Source: Streptomyces sp. 35G-GA-8 (GTDB lineage Bacteria; Actinomycetota; Actinomycetes; Streptomycetales; Streptomycetaceae). Taken from it: DNA of 64,000 nucleotides. Below are positions 8,245 through 15,913 of the stretch, piece by piece. Below the pieces are notes generated by a model, which did not search any database, was not told where the DNA came from, and saw nothing but the letters and a program-made list of their open reading frames with translations. Numbering within the stretch: the stretch's first letter is position 1; every line of letters begins with the position of its first letter. The stretch lies in the NCBI RefSeq assembly GCF_023534745.1, contig NZ_JAMHJQ010000005.1, forward strand, positions 124,001 through 188,000, in the 5' to 3' direction. The position numbers and the translations under genes are program-made.

Positions 8245-9177
8245 TCAGAGCGTCGCGGCGATGTCCGCGGCCGAGCCGGGACGGCCGCCGTCGAGTTCGT
8301 CCACCAGACCGCGCAGGACGGGCCCGTACTCGGGGTGGGAGAGGGCGAAGGCCATCTGGGCGACGAGATAGTCGGCCGGGTTGCCGGTGTCGTACCAGCG
8401 GCCGGAGATGACCTGCCCGTACACCGCGCGGCTGGCCGCGTAGGCGTTGATCGCGTCGGTCAGATAGATCTCACCTTCCCGCCGGTCGTACCAGAGGCGG
8501 GTCTGCTCGCGCAGCTCGTCGATGATGCCGGGGGTGATCACATAGCCGCCGATGGCCGCGTACGAGGACGGTGCGTCGGCCGGCTTGGGCTTCTCGACCA
8601 GGCCGGTGATGCGCAGCAGGCCGTCGTCGAGGTCTTCCTTGACGATCGGTACGCCGTAACGCTGGGAGTCGCCGGGGTCCATCGGCATAAGGGCCAGTAC
8701 CGGACAGCCGGTCTGCTCGTGGGCGCGGATCAGCTGCTGGGCGCGGGGCACCTCGGCCACGAACACGTCGTCGGGCCACAGCACCAGCACCGGCTCATCA
8801 CCGAAGGACCGGGCGGCGTTCAGTACGGGGGTGCCGTTGCCGTACGGACCGTGCTGGTCGAGGTAGGTGATGTGGCCTCGGCGGGCCAGCTCGGCGACCT
8901 CCTCCACCGCGTCCGCGTATCCCTCTTTGCCGTCTTCCCGCAGCTGCGCGCAGAGTGCCGGGTTGGGCCGGAAATGGTCCTGAATCAGGCTTTTGCCGCC
9001 GGAGACGACGATGGTGATGTCGGTGATGCCGGAGTTCACCAGCTCGCGGACGGTGTGCTCGATCACCGGTTTGTCGCCGACCGGCAGCATTTCCTTGGGA
9101 GTGGCCTTGGTCAGGGGCAACAGACGGGAACCCAGTCCGGCGGCGGGGATCACGGCCCTGCGGATCGTCGGGGACAT
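8245..9177 (-). CDS. galU: UTP-glucose-1-phosphate uridylyltransferase
   Basis: 310 residues. The product makes UDP-glucose from UTP and glucose 1-phosphate for cell-wall and glycan synthesis. The nucleotidyltransferase motif GLGSRLLPLTKATPKEMLPV lies at ~14-33. Also present are KPVIEH, VLWPDDVF and the sugar-binding LVEKPKP; together these are diagnostic of GalU. The ATG at 9175-9177 gives the family start MSPTIRRAVIPAAG; its ribosome-binding site is weak. The frame is open further upstream but without similarity. It is convergent with the ScbR-like gene and divergent from the MFS gene. Confidence 0.93.
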   Translation of the reverse strand: MSPTIRRAVIPAAGLGSRLLPLTKATPKEMLPVGDKPVIEHTVRELVNSGITDITIVVSGGKSLIQDHFRPNPALCAQLREDGKEGYADAVEEVAELARRGHITYLDQHGPYGNGTPVLNAARSFGDEPVLVLWPDDVFVAEVPRAQQLIRAHEQTGCPVLALMPMDPGDSQRYGVPIVKEDLDDGLLRITGLVEKPKPADAPSSYAAIGGYVITPGIIDELREQTRLWYDRREGEIYLTDAINAYAASRAVYGQVISGRWYDTGNPADYLVAQMAFALSHPEYGPVLRGLVDELDGGRPGSAADIAATL

Positions 9178-9353
9178 CAGGTCTCTCTCGGTCGAACGGC
9201 ATCCGCACCGGCCGGCACGGCTCACGCCGACGCTACCAACGTACGCGACCGCCTTTGAACGAGGTCTTGAGCGGCCCGCGTCGAACGGTGTCCAGGTCTG
9301 CTCCGGCATGCGAAAGACGGGACGCTCCCTCGTGGAGCGGGCCGGCAGGCGGG

Positions 9354-9371
9354 AGTGTACGTTCGTACGCT
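9354..9371. promoter_or_regulatory. TetR-type operator before the MFS gene
   Basis: AGTGTACGTTCGTACGCT matches the perfect 18-bp palindrome at 12879-12896 in 15 of 18 positions and contains GTACG-TT-CGTAC. It lies 20 bp before the MFS start, over the likely promoter. This links the MFS gene to the TetR protein encoded at 11719-12270. Confidence 0.65.
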
Positions 9372-9391
9372 TTGGCTATAGGCTCAGGCGC

Positions 9392-10600
9392 ATGAGTCTT
9401 GCTATGTCGACGCGGCCTGGTCTGACAGAGCGGCAGGCCCGCGTGGCGGTGAGCGTGCTGTTCTTCACCAACGGCGCGTTGTTCGCCAATCTCCTGCCGC
9501 GATTTCCCCAGATCAAGGCGGAACTCGGAATGGGTAACGCCGCCTATGGGCTGGCGGTCGCGACGTTCCCGTCCGGCGCGATCGTGGCCGGGCTCGCGGC
9601 CGGGGTGCTCATCCGCCGGTTCGGCTCGGCGCGGGTGGCGGTGACCGGCACCATACTGACCGGGGCCTGGATTCTGGCAGCGGGGCTGAGTTCTTCGGTG
9701 TGGGCGTTCGCCGGGGCGTTGTTCCTGGCGGGAGCGATGGACGCGATCACCGATGTCGCCCAGAACGAACACGGCCTCCGGGTCCAGCGCCGGTACGGGC
9801 GCTCCATCATCAACTCCTTCCACGCGATCTGGTCCATCGGCGCCGTCACCGGCGGGGCGATGGCCGCCGGCGCTATCGCGCTCGGTCTGTCGCGGGGACC
9901 GCATCTGGGGATCTCGGCGGCCGTGTTCGCGCTCGCCGCGCTCGCCGCCGCGAGGTTCTGTCTGCCCGGCCAGGAGACCGAGTCGGCCGTGGACCCCGTG
10001 GACGATGTCCCCGGCGCCCGGGGGAAGGAAGCCTCCGGGCGAGGACCGCGCACCCTTTTCGTGCTGGGCGCCTTGGTGTTGATCGCCACGTCCGGCGCGC
10101 TCGTGGAGGACGCCGGCAGCTCGTGGGCCGCCGTCTACCTGTCGGACTCGCTGGAGGCGTCGGTCGCGTTGGCGGCTTCGGGATATATCGCTCTCGTGGG
10201 CGCCCAGTTCATCGGGCGTCTCATCGGCGACCGGCTCGTCGATCGGTTCGGGCAGCGCGCCGTGGCCCGCGTCGGCGGTCTCGTCGCCGCGGCGGGTATG
10301 GGCCTGGCGCTGGCCGTTCCGACGGTGCCCGGGACGATTCTCGGATTCGCCGCCGCCGGGTTCGGCGTGGCCACGTTGGTGCCCGCCGCGATGCACGAGG
10401 CGGACGAGTTGCCGGGCCTGCGCCCGGGGTCCGGGCTGACCATCGTCTCCTGGCTCATGCGCCTGGGCTTCCTGTGCTCCCCGCCGGTCGTCGGACTGAT
10501 CGCCGATGCGACCAGTCTGCGCATGGGTCTGCTGGTCGTACCCACCGCCGGGCTCCTCGTCGTGCTGCTCGCCGGTGTGCTGCGAAAGCGGCTCCGGTGA
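9392..10600 (+). CDS. MFS transporter (YbjJ-like, 12 helices)
   Basis: 402 residues, the usual single-module MFS length, with about twelve hydrophobic segments. The start region (ARVAVSVLFFTNGALFANLLPRFP, then AELGMGNAAYGLAVATFPSG) and the central loop resemble the YbjJ/FucP-like actinobacterial group. Substrates are unknown; either export or sugar/acid import is possible. I used ATG 9392; ATG 9404 is an alternative. The promoter carries an operator shared with the acetyltransferase-tetR pair, suggesting derepression together with it. Confidence 0.85.
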   Translation: MSLAMSTRPGLTERQARVAVSVLFFTNGALFANLLPRFPQIKAELGMGNAAYGLAVATFPSGAIVAGLAAGVLIRRFGSARVAVTGTILTGAWILAAGLSSSVWAFAGALFLAGAMDAITDVAQNEHGLRVQRRYGRSIINSFHAIWSIGAVTGGAMAAGAIALGLSRGPHLGISAAVFALAALAAARFCLPGQETESAVDPVDDVPGARGKEASGRGPRTLFVLGALVLIATSGALVEDAGSSWAAVYLSDSLEASVALAASGYIALVGAQFIGRLIGDRLVDRFGQRAVARVGGLVAAAGMGLALAVPTVPGTILGFAAAGFGVATLVPAAMHEADELPGLRPGSGLTIVSWLMRLGFLCSPPVVGLIADATSLRMGLLVVPTAGLLVVLLAGVLRKRLR

Positions 10601-10712
10601 CCCGGCTCTGTGAGCCGCGTCGTTGATTGAGTATGGATCCGACCGAAGAACGTCCACCCGAGCGGTCCCACCGAGCGACCGCTCGTGCCGATGCCAAGGA
10701 AGGCGGCCTTTC

Positions 10713-11702
10713 ATGACTGTGCCGAGCACACCACTCCCCCGCGAGCGTGTCGGTGTCATGCTCCCCCGCGATCTGCCGGCCGCACAGGTGCTGCCCTTCG
10801 CACGCCGGGCGGAGGAACTCGGCTTCGACGAACTGTGGGTGGTCGAGGATCTCGGCTTCCGCGGCGGGGTCGCCCAGGCCGGTGCGGTGCTGGCGGCCAC
10901 CGAACGCATCGTCGTCGGTATCGGCATCATGCCCGCCGGCGCGCGCAACCCCGCCTTCGCCGCGATGGAGTTGGCGACCCTGGCACAGCTCTTTCCGGGG
11001 CGGCTGATCGCGGGGATCGGGCACGGAATGCCGGTGTGGATGCGCCAGGTGGGAGCGTGGCCGGCCAGCCCCCTCACCTTCATCGGTGAATACGCCACCG
11101 CGGTCCGGGCGCTGCTGCGCGGTGAGCCGGGGCCCCCGAACGGCCGGTACGTGACGACCCAGGACGTTGTCATCGGCGAGACGCCGGATCTCGTTCCGCC
11201 GGTCGTGCTCGGTGTGCGGGGCCCCAAGTCGCTGGAGGTCGCAGGACAGGTCGCCGACGGTGTCCTGCTGGCCGAGCCGTCCCCGCCCGCGTACATCGCT
11301 TCGGCCCTCGGCCACCTGGGCGCGACGCCCGGTGCGGAAGGTGTCGAGGTGATCGCCTATGACGTCGCCGTGGTCGACGACGACCCCGACGCCGCTGTGG
11401 AGCGGGCGCGTGCGGGCCTGACCTGGATCGGGGAGCCCGACTGGGCGCCTCACCTGGCCGCACTGCCGTTCGCCGACGAGCTCGCTCGTCACCGCCGGCA
11501 ATGCGCTGGGCCCGAGGAGTTCGCCGCCACCATGCCGACGGAGTGGGTCGCCGAGCTGGCTCTCGCCGGCACACCCGACCAGGTCCGCGAGCGTGTCGCC
11601 GCCCGGTATCGGGCGGGGGCCACCAGCGTCGTACTGACGCCGGTCGAGGCCGACAGGACGGCCGCGCTCACCCGGCTCGCCCGCGTCCTCGACCGGCGCT
11701 GA
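10713..11702 (+). CDS. LLM-class flavin/F420-dependent oxidoreductase
   Basis: 329 residues. A luciferase-like TIM barrel is recognisable from RVGVMLPRDLPAAQVLPFARRAEELGF (split here only by my reading), WVVEDLGFRGG, ATERIVVGIGIMPA, FPGRLIAGIGHG and VLGVRGPKSLEVAGQVADG. In actinobacteria such proteins usually use coenzyme F420 or FMN to reduce or oxidise small molecules. AAGGA precedes the ATG by about 12 bases. It follows the MFS gene on the same strand with a ~110-bp gap and is convergent with tetR. The substrate is unknown. Confidence 0.87.
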   Translation: MTVPSTPLPRERVGVMLPRDLPAAQVLPFARRAEELGFDELWVVEDLGFRGGVAQAGAVLAATERIVVGIGIMPAGARNPAFAAMELATLAQLFPGRLIAGIGHGMPVWMRQVGAWPASPLTFIGEYATAVRALLRGEPGPPNGRYVTTQDVVIGETPDLVPPVVLGVRGPKSLEVAGQVADGVLLAEPSPPAYIASALGHLGATPGAEGVEVIAYDVAVVDDDPDAAVERARAGLTWIGEPDWAPHLAALPFADELARHRRQCAGPEEFAATMPTEWVAELALAGTPDQVRERVAARYRAGATSVVLTPVEADRTAALTRLARVLDRR

Positions 11703-11725
11703 CCGGTGGCCGGCCGTTTCAGCGC
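11696..11725. terminator. Short inverted repeat spanning both stop codons
   Basis: GCGCTGA (11696-11702) and TCAGCGC (11719-11725) form a 7-bp stem whose arms include the stop codons of the two convergent genes. The G+C-rich loop could pair internally. It is a compact candidate bidirectional terminator. Confidence 0.4.
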
Positions 11726-12270
11726 GGTGTGTCCGTGGTGATACGGGTGATCGCCTCCACCGTGAGGGCGCGGTCGTGCGGTTCGCTGTCCAGGGCGTGA
11801 TGGAGGGAAAGGCCCTCGATGAGGGCGTCGAGCTGCCGTGCGGTGGCCGGGTCGAAATGCTGCTCAAGCAGGGCGCGGCTGCGGCGCATCCACCGAGTCG
11901 TCAGCGTCCGGTACTCGGGACGACGGGCGGCGAGGGTGTACAGCTCCTGCGTGAGCACCAGGTCGCGCTGTGGCCCCTCGGACAGTGCGTGGACGAGGTC
12001 GGCCACCGCCTGGCGGACCTCGTCACGGTCGCTGGCAGCGCCGAGATGGGCCTCGAAGAGGGCGACGATCTGGTCGGCGAACGTGGTGAACGCTTCCCGG
12101 AGTACGTCGTCGATGCCGTTGAAGTGATAGGTCATCGATCCCAGCGGCACGGCGGCCCGGGCAGCGATCTTGCGGTGGGACACACCCGCGACGCCGTCGT
12201 CGGCGATGAGATCGAGGGTGGCGGCGATGATGCGTTCGCGCCGCTGATGGTCAGTGCGTCCGGTCGTCAT
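11719..12270 (-). CDS. TetR/AcrR-family repressor
   Basis: 183 residues. The HTH lies at ~8-55 (RERIIAATLDLIADDGVAGVSHRKIAARAAVPLG, then SMTYHFNGIDDVL). The C-terminal all-helical ligand domain shows RPEYRTLTTRWMRRSRALLEQHFD. The ATG at 12268-12270 gives a standard N-terminus, though the frame is open further upstream inside the previous gene's end. It lies 7 bp behind the acetyltransferase gene, so both are one operon. The 18-bp palindrome before that operon, repeated before the MFS gene, is its probable operator. Confidence 0.87.
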   Translation of the reverse strand: MTTGRTDHQRRERIIAATLDLIADDGVAGVSHRKIAARAAVPLGSMTYHFNGIDDVLREAFTTFADQIVALFEAHLGAASDRDEVRQAVADLVHALSEGPQRDLVLTQELYTLAARRPEYRTLTTRWMRRSRALLEQHFDPATARQLDALIEGLSLHHALDSEPHDRALTVEAITRITTDTPR

Positions 12271-12277
12271 AGGGGGC

Positions 12278-12859
12278 TCAGAGGCTTCGGATGACACGAG
12301 TGGGGTTGCCGACGGCGACGACACCGGCGGGAATGTCCTTGGTGACGACGGAACCGGCGCCGATGACACTGTCGTCGCCGATGGTCACGCCGGGCAGGAC
12401 GATGACGCCTCCGCCGAGCCACACGTTGTCGCCGATGGTGATCGGGCGTGCGGCTTCCAGCTTGTCGCGCCGGGGACCCGGCTCCAAGGGGTGGGTGGGG
12501 GTGAGCAGTTGGACGTTCGGGCCGATCTGGCAGTCCGCGCCGATCGAGATCCGCGCGACGTCGAGCGCGGTCAGGTTGTAATTGACAAACGTGCGGGGCC
12601 CGATCGTGATGTTGCTTCCGAAGTCGACGTGGATCGGCGCCCGTACCTCCACGTCCTCGCCCACGCTGCCGAGCAGTTCGGCCAGGATCCCCCGGGCGGC
12701 GACGGCGTCCTCGGCGAAGGCGGCCTGATAGCGGAAGGCGAGTCGGATCGCGCGCTGCTGGCGTTGTGCGATCTCCGGGTCATCGGCGATGTAGAGGTCG
12801 CCCGCGAGCATGCGCTCAAGGTTGGTCCGCAGGTCCTCGGTGAAGTGGTCCGTCGACAT
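12278..12859 (-). CDS. Sugar O-acetyltransferase (Maa/NodL-like, hexapeptide repeat)
   Basis: 193 residues. The N-terminal Mac domain (MLAGDLYIADDPEIAQRQQRA) precedes a left-handed beta-helix: FGSNITIGPRTFVNYNLTALD, ISIGADCQIGPNVQLLTPTHP, ITIGDNVWLGGGVIVLPGVTIGD and SVIGAGSVVTKDIP. These enzymes move acetyl from acetyl-CoA to a sugar or thiogalactoside hydroxyl; TPTHP holds the catalytic His. It is first in an operon with tetR. A perfect palindrome lies 20 bp upstream. Acetylation plus MFS efflux would be a plausible detoxification pair, but that is inference. Confidence 0.9.
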   Translation of the reverse strand: MSTDHFTEDLRTNLERMLAGDLYIADDPEIAQRQQRAIRLAFRYQAAFAEDAVAARGILAELLGSVGEDVEVRAPIHVDFGSNITIGPRTFVNYNLTALDVARISIGADCQIGPNVQLLTPTHPLEPGPRRDKLEAARPITIGDNVWLGGGVIVLPGVTIGDDSVIGAGSVVTKDIPAGVVAVGNPTRVIRSL

Positions 12860-12878
12860 GCCCAGGATCGTAACCGAT

Positions 12879-12896
12879 AGTGTACGCGCGTACACT
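12879..12896. promoter_or_regulatory. Perfect 18-bp TetR operator
   Basis: AGTGTACGCGCGTACACT is a perfect palindrome 20 bp upstream of the acetyltransferase start and within the divergent gap to the hydrolase gene at 13114. It is nearly the same as the site before the MFS gene at 9354-9371. A second, smaller inverted repeat, CGGACG-TT-CGTCCG, follows at 12933-12946. Confidence 0.75.
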
Positions 12897-12968
12897 CCCC
12901 TGGGAGAACCGCGCCCCCGTCCGCTCACCGGGCGGACGTTCGTCCGGGCCCCCTGAGCCGACGACAAG

Positions 12969-13008
12969 CCTGGTACCGGCTTCCCTAGGCAACGTCCTCC
13001 CTGGTACC
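12969..13008. repeat. Direct pair of CCTGGTACC motifs
   Basis: CCTGGTACC occurs at 12969-12977 and again at 13000-13008, 31 bp apart (about three helical turns), each with a GGTACC palindrome core. They lie 106-145 bp before the hydrolase start and could be an activator or repressor pair. Confidence 0.3.
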
Positions 13009-13113
13009 CCCGAACCGCCGACTTCATCGTTGATGTGTGGCCGCGAGCAGAACGGCCGCCGGAGCCCGCCCCACCGCGAGCCCGCTCCCCATTTCAGCGA
13101 CTGGAGCACCACC

Positions 13114-14037
13114 GTGAGGACCAACGTCAGCTTTCCCAGCGCCGGTATCACGATCGCCGGACACCTGTACACACCGGACGGTGAGGCCGGCGGGCCGCGC
13201 CCGGCGATCGTCGTCGGCCACCCCGGCAGCGGCGTGAAGGAGCAGACCGCCGGCCTCTACGCGCGGCGCCTGGCCGACCAGGGTTTTGTCACCCTCGCCT
13301 TCGACGCCGCCTACCAGGGAGAGAGCGGGGGCGAGCCGCGTGGTCTGGAGGACCCGGCCCAGCGGGTCGAGGACATCAAGGCCGCGGTCTCCTTCCTCAC
13401 CACTCGCGAGGAGGTCGACGCCGACCGGATCGGGGCGCTGGGCATCTGTGCCTCGGGCGGATACGCGCTGACCGCGACCGCGTCCGATCACCGCGTCAAG
13501 GCCGTCGGCACCGTCTCCGCCGTCGACATCGCGCGCCAGTTCCGCGAAGGCGCCGACGGCACCCAGGACCCGGCCGTTTTCCAGACCATGCTCGACGCGG
13601 CCGCGGCTTCCCGTACCGCCGAGGCCCGTGGTGAGGGCGTCCCGGCCTTCCCGCTCTTCCCCGGCACCGCCGAGGAGGCCTACGCCGCGGGCGGCGAGCA
13701 CGGCGCGGAGGGGTTCGAGTACTACCGCACGCCCCGCGCCGAGCACCCGCGCGCGGCGCGGTCCTTCACCTGGTCCAGCGTCGACCGCATGGCCTTCTTC
13801 GACGGGTTCCGCTTCGTCGGGCTGATCGCCCCGCGCCCCCTGCTGCTCATCGTCGGCCGCGAGGCCGTCACCTCCTGGATGAGCGTCGAAGCCTTCCAGA
13901 ACGCCCGGGGTCCGAAGGAACTGCACTGGGTGGATGGCGCCAGCCATGTCGACCTCTACGACAAGGAGCCCTATGTCGGCCCCGCCGTCGCCAAACTGAC
14001 CGACTTCTTCCGGACCCACCTGGCCGGGACCCGGTAG
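13114..14037 (+). CDS. Alpha/beta hydrolase, dienelactone hydrolase-like
   Basis: 307 residues. An alpha/beta-hydrolase core is visible: IVVGHPGSGVKEQTAGLYARRLADQG, FDAAYQGESGG, and the nucleophile elbow GALGICASGGYAL, where Cys stands in the usual Ser place as in dienelactone hydrolases. The acid and His are in LLIVGREAVT and WVDGASHVDLYDK. This matches YcjY/DltD-like bacterial hydrolases. I chose GTG 13114 because GGAG lies 8 bases upstream and the family start VRTNVSFPSAGI follows; an open frame reaches further upstream through the operator region. It may share control with the divergent acetyltransferase operon. Confidence 0.82.
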   Translation: MRTNVSFPSAGITIAGHLYTPDGEAGGPRPAIVVGHPGSGVKEQTAGLYARRLADQGFVTLAFDAAYQGESGGEPRGLEDPAQRVEDIKAAVSFLTTREEVDADRIGALGICASGGYALTATASDHRVKAVGTVSAVDIARQFREGADGTQDPAVFQTMLDAAAASRTAEARGEGVPAFPLFPGTAEEAYAAGGEHGAEGFEYYRTPRAEHPRAARSFTWSSVDRMAFFDGFRFVGLIAPRPLLLIVGREAVTSWMSVEAFQNARGPKELHWVDGASHVDLYDKEPYVGPAVAKLTDFFRTHLAGTR

Positions 14038-14129
14038 GGGTCCGGCGTACGAAGAGGTCCGGTGTACGGAGGGCCGCGCGCGGTGTCCCGAGGCGCCACC
14101 CGGTCGCCCGGAACCGGCGTGAACCGGGG

Positions 14130-14885
14130 TCACGCGTCCGGGGGACGGTGCCCGGTGGAGGAGTCGGGCTCCGTGCGGTGCGGCGCCCGGTCGGTCGGCA
14201 GCGGCTCTGTCGGGCTCGGGTCAAGGGGCGGCGGGACGAGCACCAGGTCGGCTCGGTGCGGGGTGGCCGCGACAAGATCGGCGTTGCGCTGGTCGCTGCC
14301 GAGAGACCACGCGCGGGCCTCCGCGAAGGGCTTGCCGTAGGCCACGTGCCGTTGGATGAGCTGGTTCAGCCGGGTCTCCTCGTCGGTGGCGACGTACCAC
14401 GCGTCGTCGAGGAGCGCTCTGACGCCCGCCCAGGGGCCCTGGTCGAGCAGCAGATAGTTGCCCTCGGTGATGACCAGGGGCACCTCCGCCGGGACCGGGA
14501 TGGCGCCCGCGATGGCTTCCTCGAACTCGCGGTGGAACCGGGGGGCGTACACGCAGTCCTCCGCCTGCTCGCGAAGCCGGCGGAGAAGCGCCGCGTAGCC
14601 CGCCGCGTCGAAGGTGTCCGGTGCGCCCTTACGCTGCCGGCTTCCGAGCCGGTTCAGTTCGCCATTGGCCAGATGGAAGCCGTCCATGGGCACCACCACG
14701 GCCGTGTCCTGGCCGAGCGCGGCGGCCAAGTGGGCGGCCAGGGTCGACTTTCCCGCACCGGGTGCCCCGACGATCCCCAGAATCGCCCGCCGGCCGGATT
14801 CCGCGAGAGCGCGGGCTCGCTCGCGCAGTGCGGAGAAGGCCATCTCCTGGGCGCTCAAGGGGTGGGGGGCGGCGGTGGCTTTCAT
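14130..14885 (-). CDS. Nucleoside/nucleotide kinase-like P-loop protein (Udk/CoaA family)
   Basis: 251 residues. Walker A is GAPGAGKST at 40-48. The acceptor motif is PMDGFHLANGELNRLGSRQRKGAPDTFD, and the Walker B-like strand is VPLVITEGNYLLL. This matches the uridine-kinase/pantothenate-kinase-like family annotated as nucleoside kinases or YggC/FrcK-like sugar kinases. The phosphate acceptor is not predictable. GGGAG lies 7 bases before the ATG at 14883-14885. It is a single gene, convergent with the hydrolase at 13114-14037. Confidence 0.85.
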   Translation of the reverse strand: MKATAAPHPLSAQEMAFSALRERARALAESGRRAILGIVGAPGAGKSTLAAHLAAALGQDTAVVVPMDGFHLANGELNRLGSRQRKGAPDTFDAAGYAALLRRLREQAEDCVYAPRFHREFEEAIAGAIPVPAEVPLVITEGNYLLLDQGPWAGVRALLDDAWYVATDEETRLNQLIQRHVAYGKPFAEARAWSLGSDQRNADLVAATPHRADLVLVPPPLDPSPTEPLPTDRAPHRTEPDSSTGHRPPDA

Positions 14886-15022
14886 GTGACGACTCCCAGA
14901 GGGTTCCGGTGCGCGGCCGACTTCCCTCATCGTAGGCAACAACCCCCTGGGCATCGTCGGCATGCCGACCCCGCGCCCCCGCACCGAGCCGCGTCCGCGC
15001 CCGCGTCCCCGTCCCCGTCCGC

Positions 15023-15913
15023 TCAGCCTTCCGTGATCTCCACCGACAGCTCATTGTCGACCGTGTAGTACGGGCGCGCGGTCAGCCCGTCGAGTGCCGT
15101 GGCCGGGTACACGAACACCCTCTTGCGGTCCGCGAGGTCGTCCAGGAGCCGGGCCGTCCGGACCGGGCGCCCGTCCGAGGACGGGCGTACGTACACGTCC
15201 CACACCCCCGGTCCCACGTCGGCGCCCGGTGTGCTCAGCAGATCCCGGTAGTCGACGGTGACGGCGAAGGCGTGGCCGCCCTCCGCGGTCAGCCCCACCT
15301 CCCGTGCGATGCCGCCCTTTCCCCGGCGACGCAGCAACGCCGCGGCCCCGGTGCCCAGTTCGGCGCCGAAGAGCCGGCCCCGTACCGTCATCGCGCCGTC
15401 GGCGACACGGATACGGTCCGCCTCCGCGTGTGTGGAGCGCAGCCAGGCGCGTACCGCGAAGTAGCCGTCCAGCGTGGCGTACGGGACCAGGACCGCCAGG
15501 GGCGAGGAAGTCCGGTCGGGCGCGCGGCCCGTCACCAGGGCCCGCAGGTCACGGACGCCGGGGAGGAGGCGTCGGCGCGGTGTGCCGGGCGAGGGGACGA
15601 CATAGGCGTCCCAACGGCCCTCCGCGAAGGCGGGGGCCGGTTCGATGGTGGCCTGCCAGCGGTCCTGGCCGGGCGCCGGTTCCAGGTCGAACACCCGCCT
15701 GACCTGTTCGGGCTGTCCCTTGGGCGGGCGCAGGCGCAGCAGCAGCTGGGGCCGGGCGGCCGGGGCCTTCGGTGTGTCCGGCGCGGTGAGCCGTACGGTG
15801 AGCCGGTTCTCCCCGTCCACCGTGCAGTCGGCGCGCGGGCGCGGACTCTCGACCCGCGCGTTCTCGTCGCGAGGGGCCGCTTCGCGAACAGTTCTGTCGC
15901 GGTCCGGGCTCAT
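15023..15913 (-). CDS. Hypothetical protein coupled to a glycosyltransferase
   Basis: 296 residues with no motif I can name. The protein is Arg/Pro-rich and predicted soluble, with beta-rich segments such as NRLTVRLTAPDTP, WDAYVVPSPG and GVWDVYVRPSSDGRPVRTARLLDDLA. The two WD.YV-type repeats suggest tandem beta-sandwich units. Its ATG overlaps the stop of the glycosyltransferase gene (ATGA), so the two are co-translated and probably work together on the same glycan. Similar partners beside GT4 genes are often called transferases in streptomycetes, without evidence I can check. Confidence 0.7.
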   Translation of the reverse strand: MSPDRDRTVREAAPRDENARVESPRPRADCTVDGENRLTVRLTAPDTPKAPAARPQLLLRLRPPKGQPEQVRRVFDLEPAPGQDRWQATIEPAPAFAEGRWDAYVVPSPGTPRRRLLPGVRDLRALVTGRAPDRTSSPLAVLVPYATLDGYFAVRAWLRSTHAEADRIRVADGAMTVRGRLFGAELGTGAAALLRRRGKGGIAREVGLTAEGGHAFAVTVDYRDLLSTPGADVGPGVWDVYVRPSSDGRPVRTARLLDDLADRKRVFVYPATALDGLTARPYYTVDNELSVEITEG

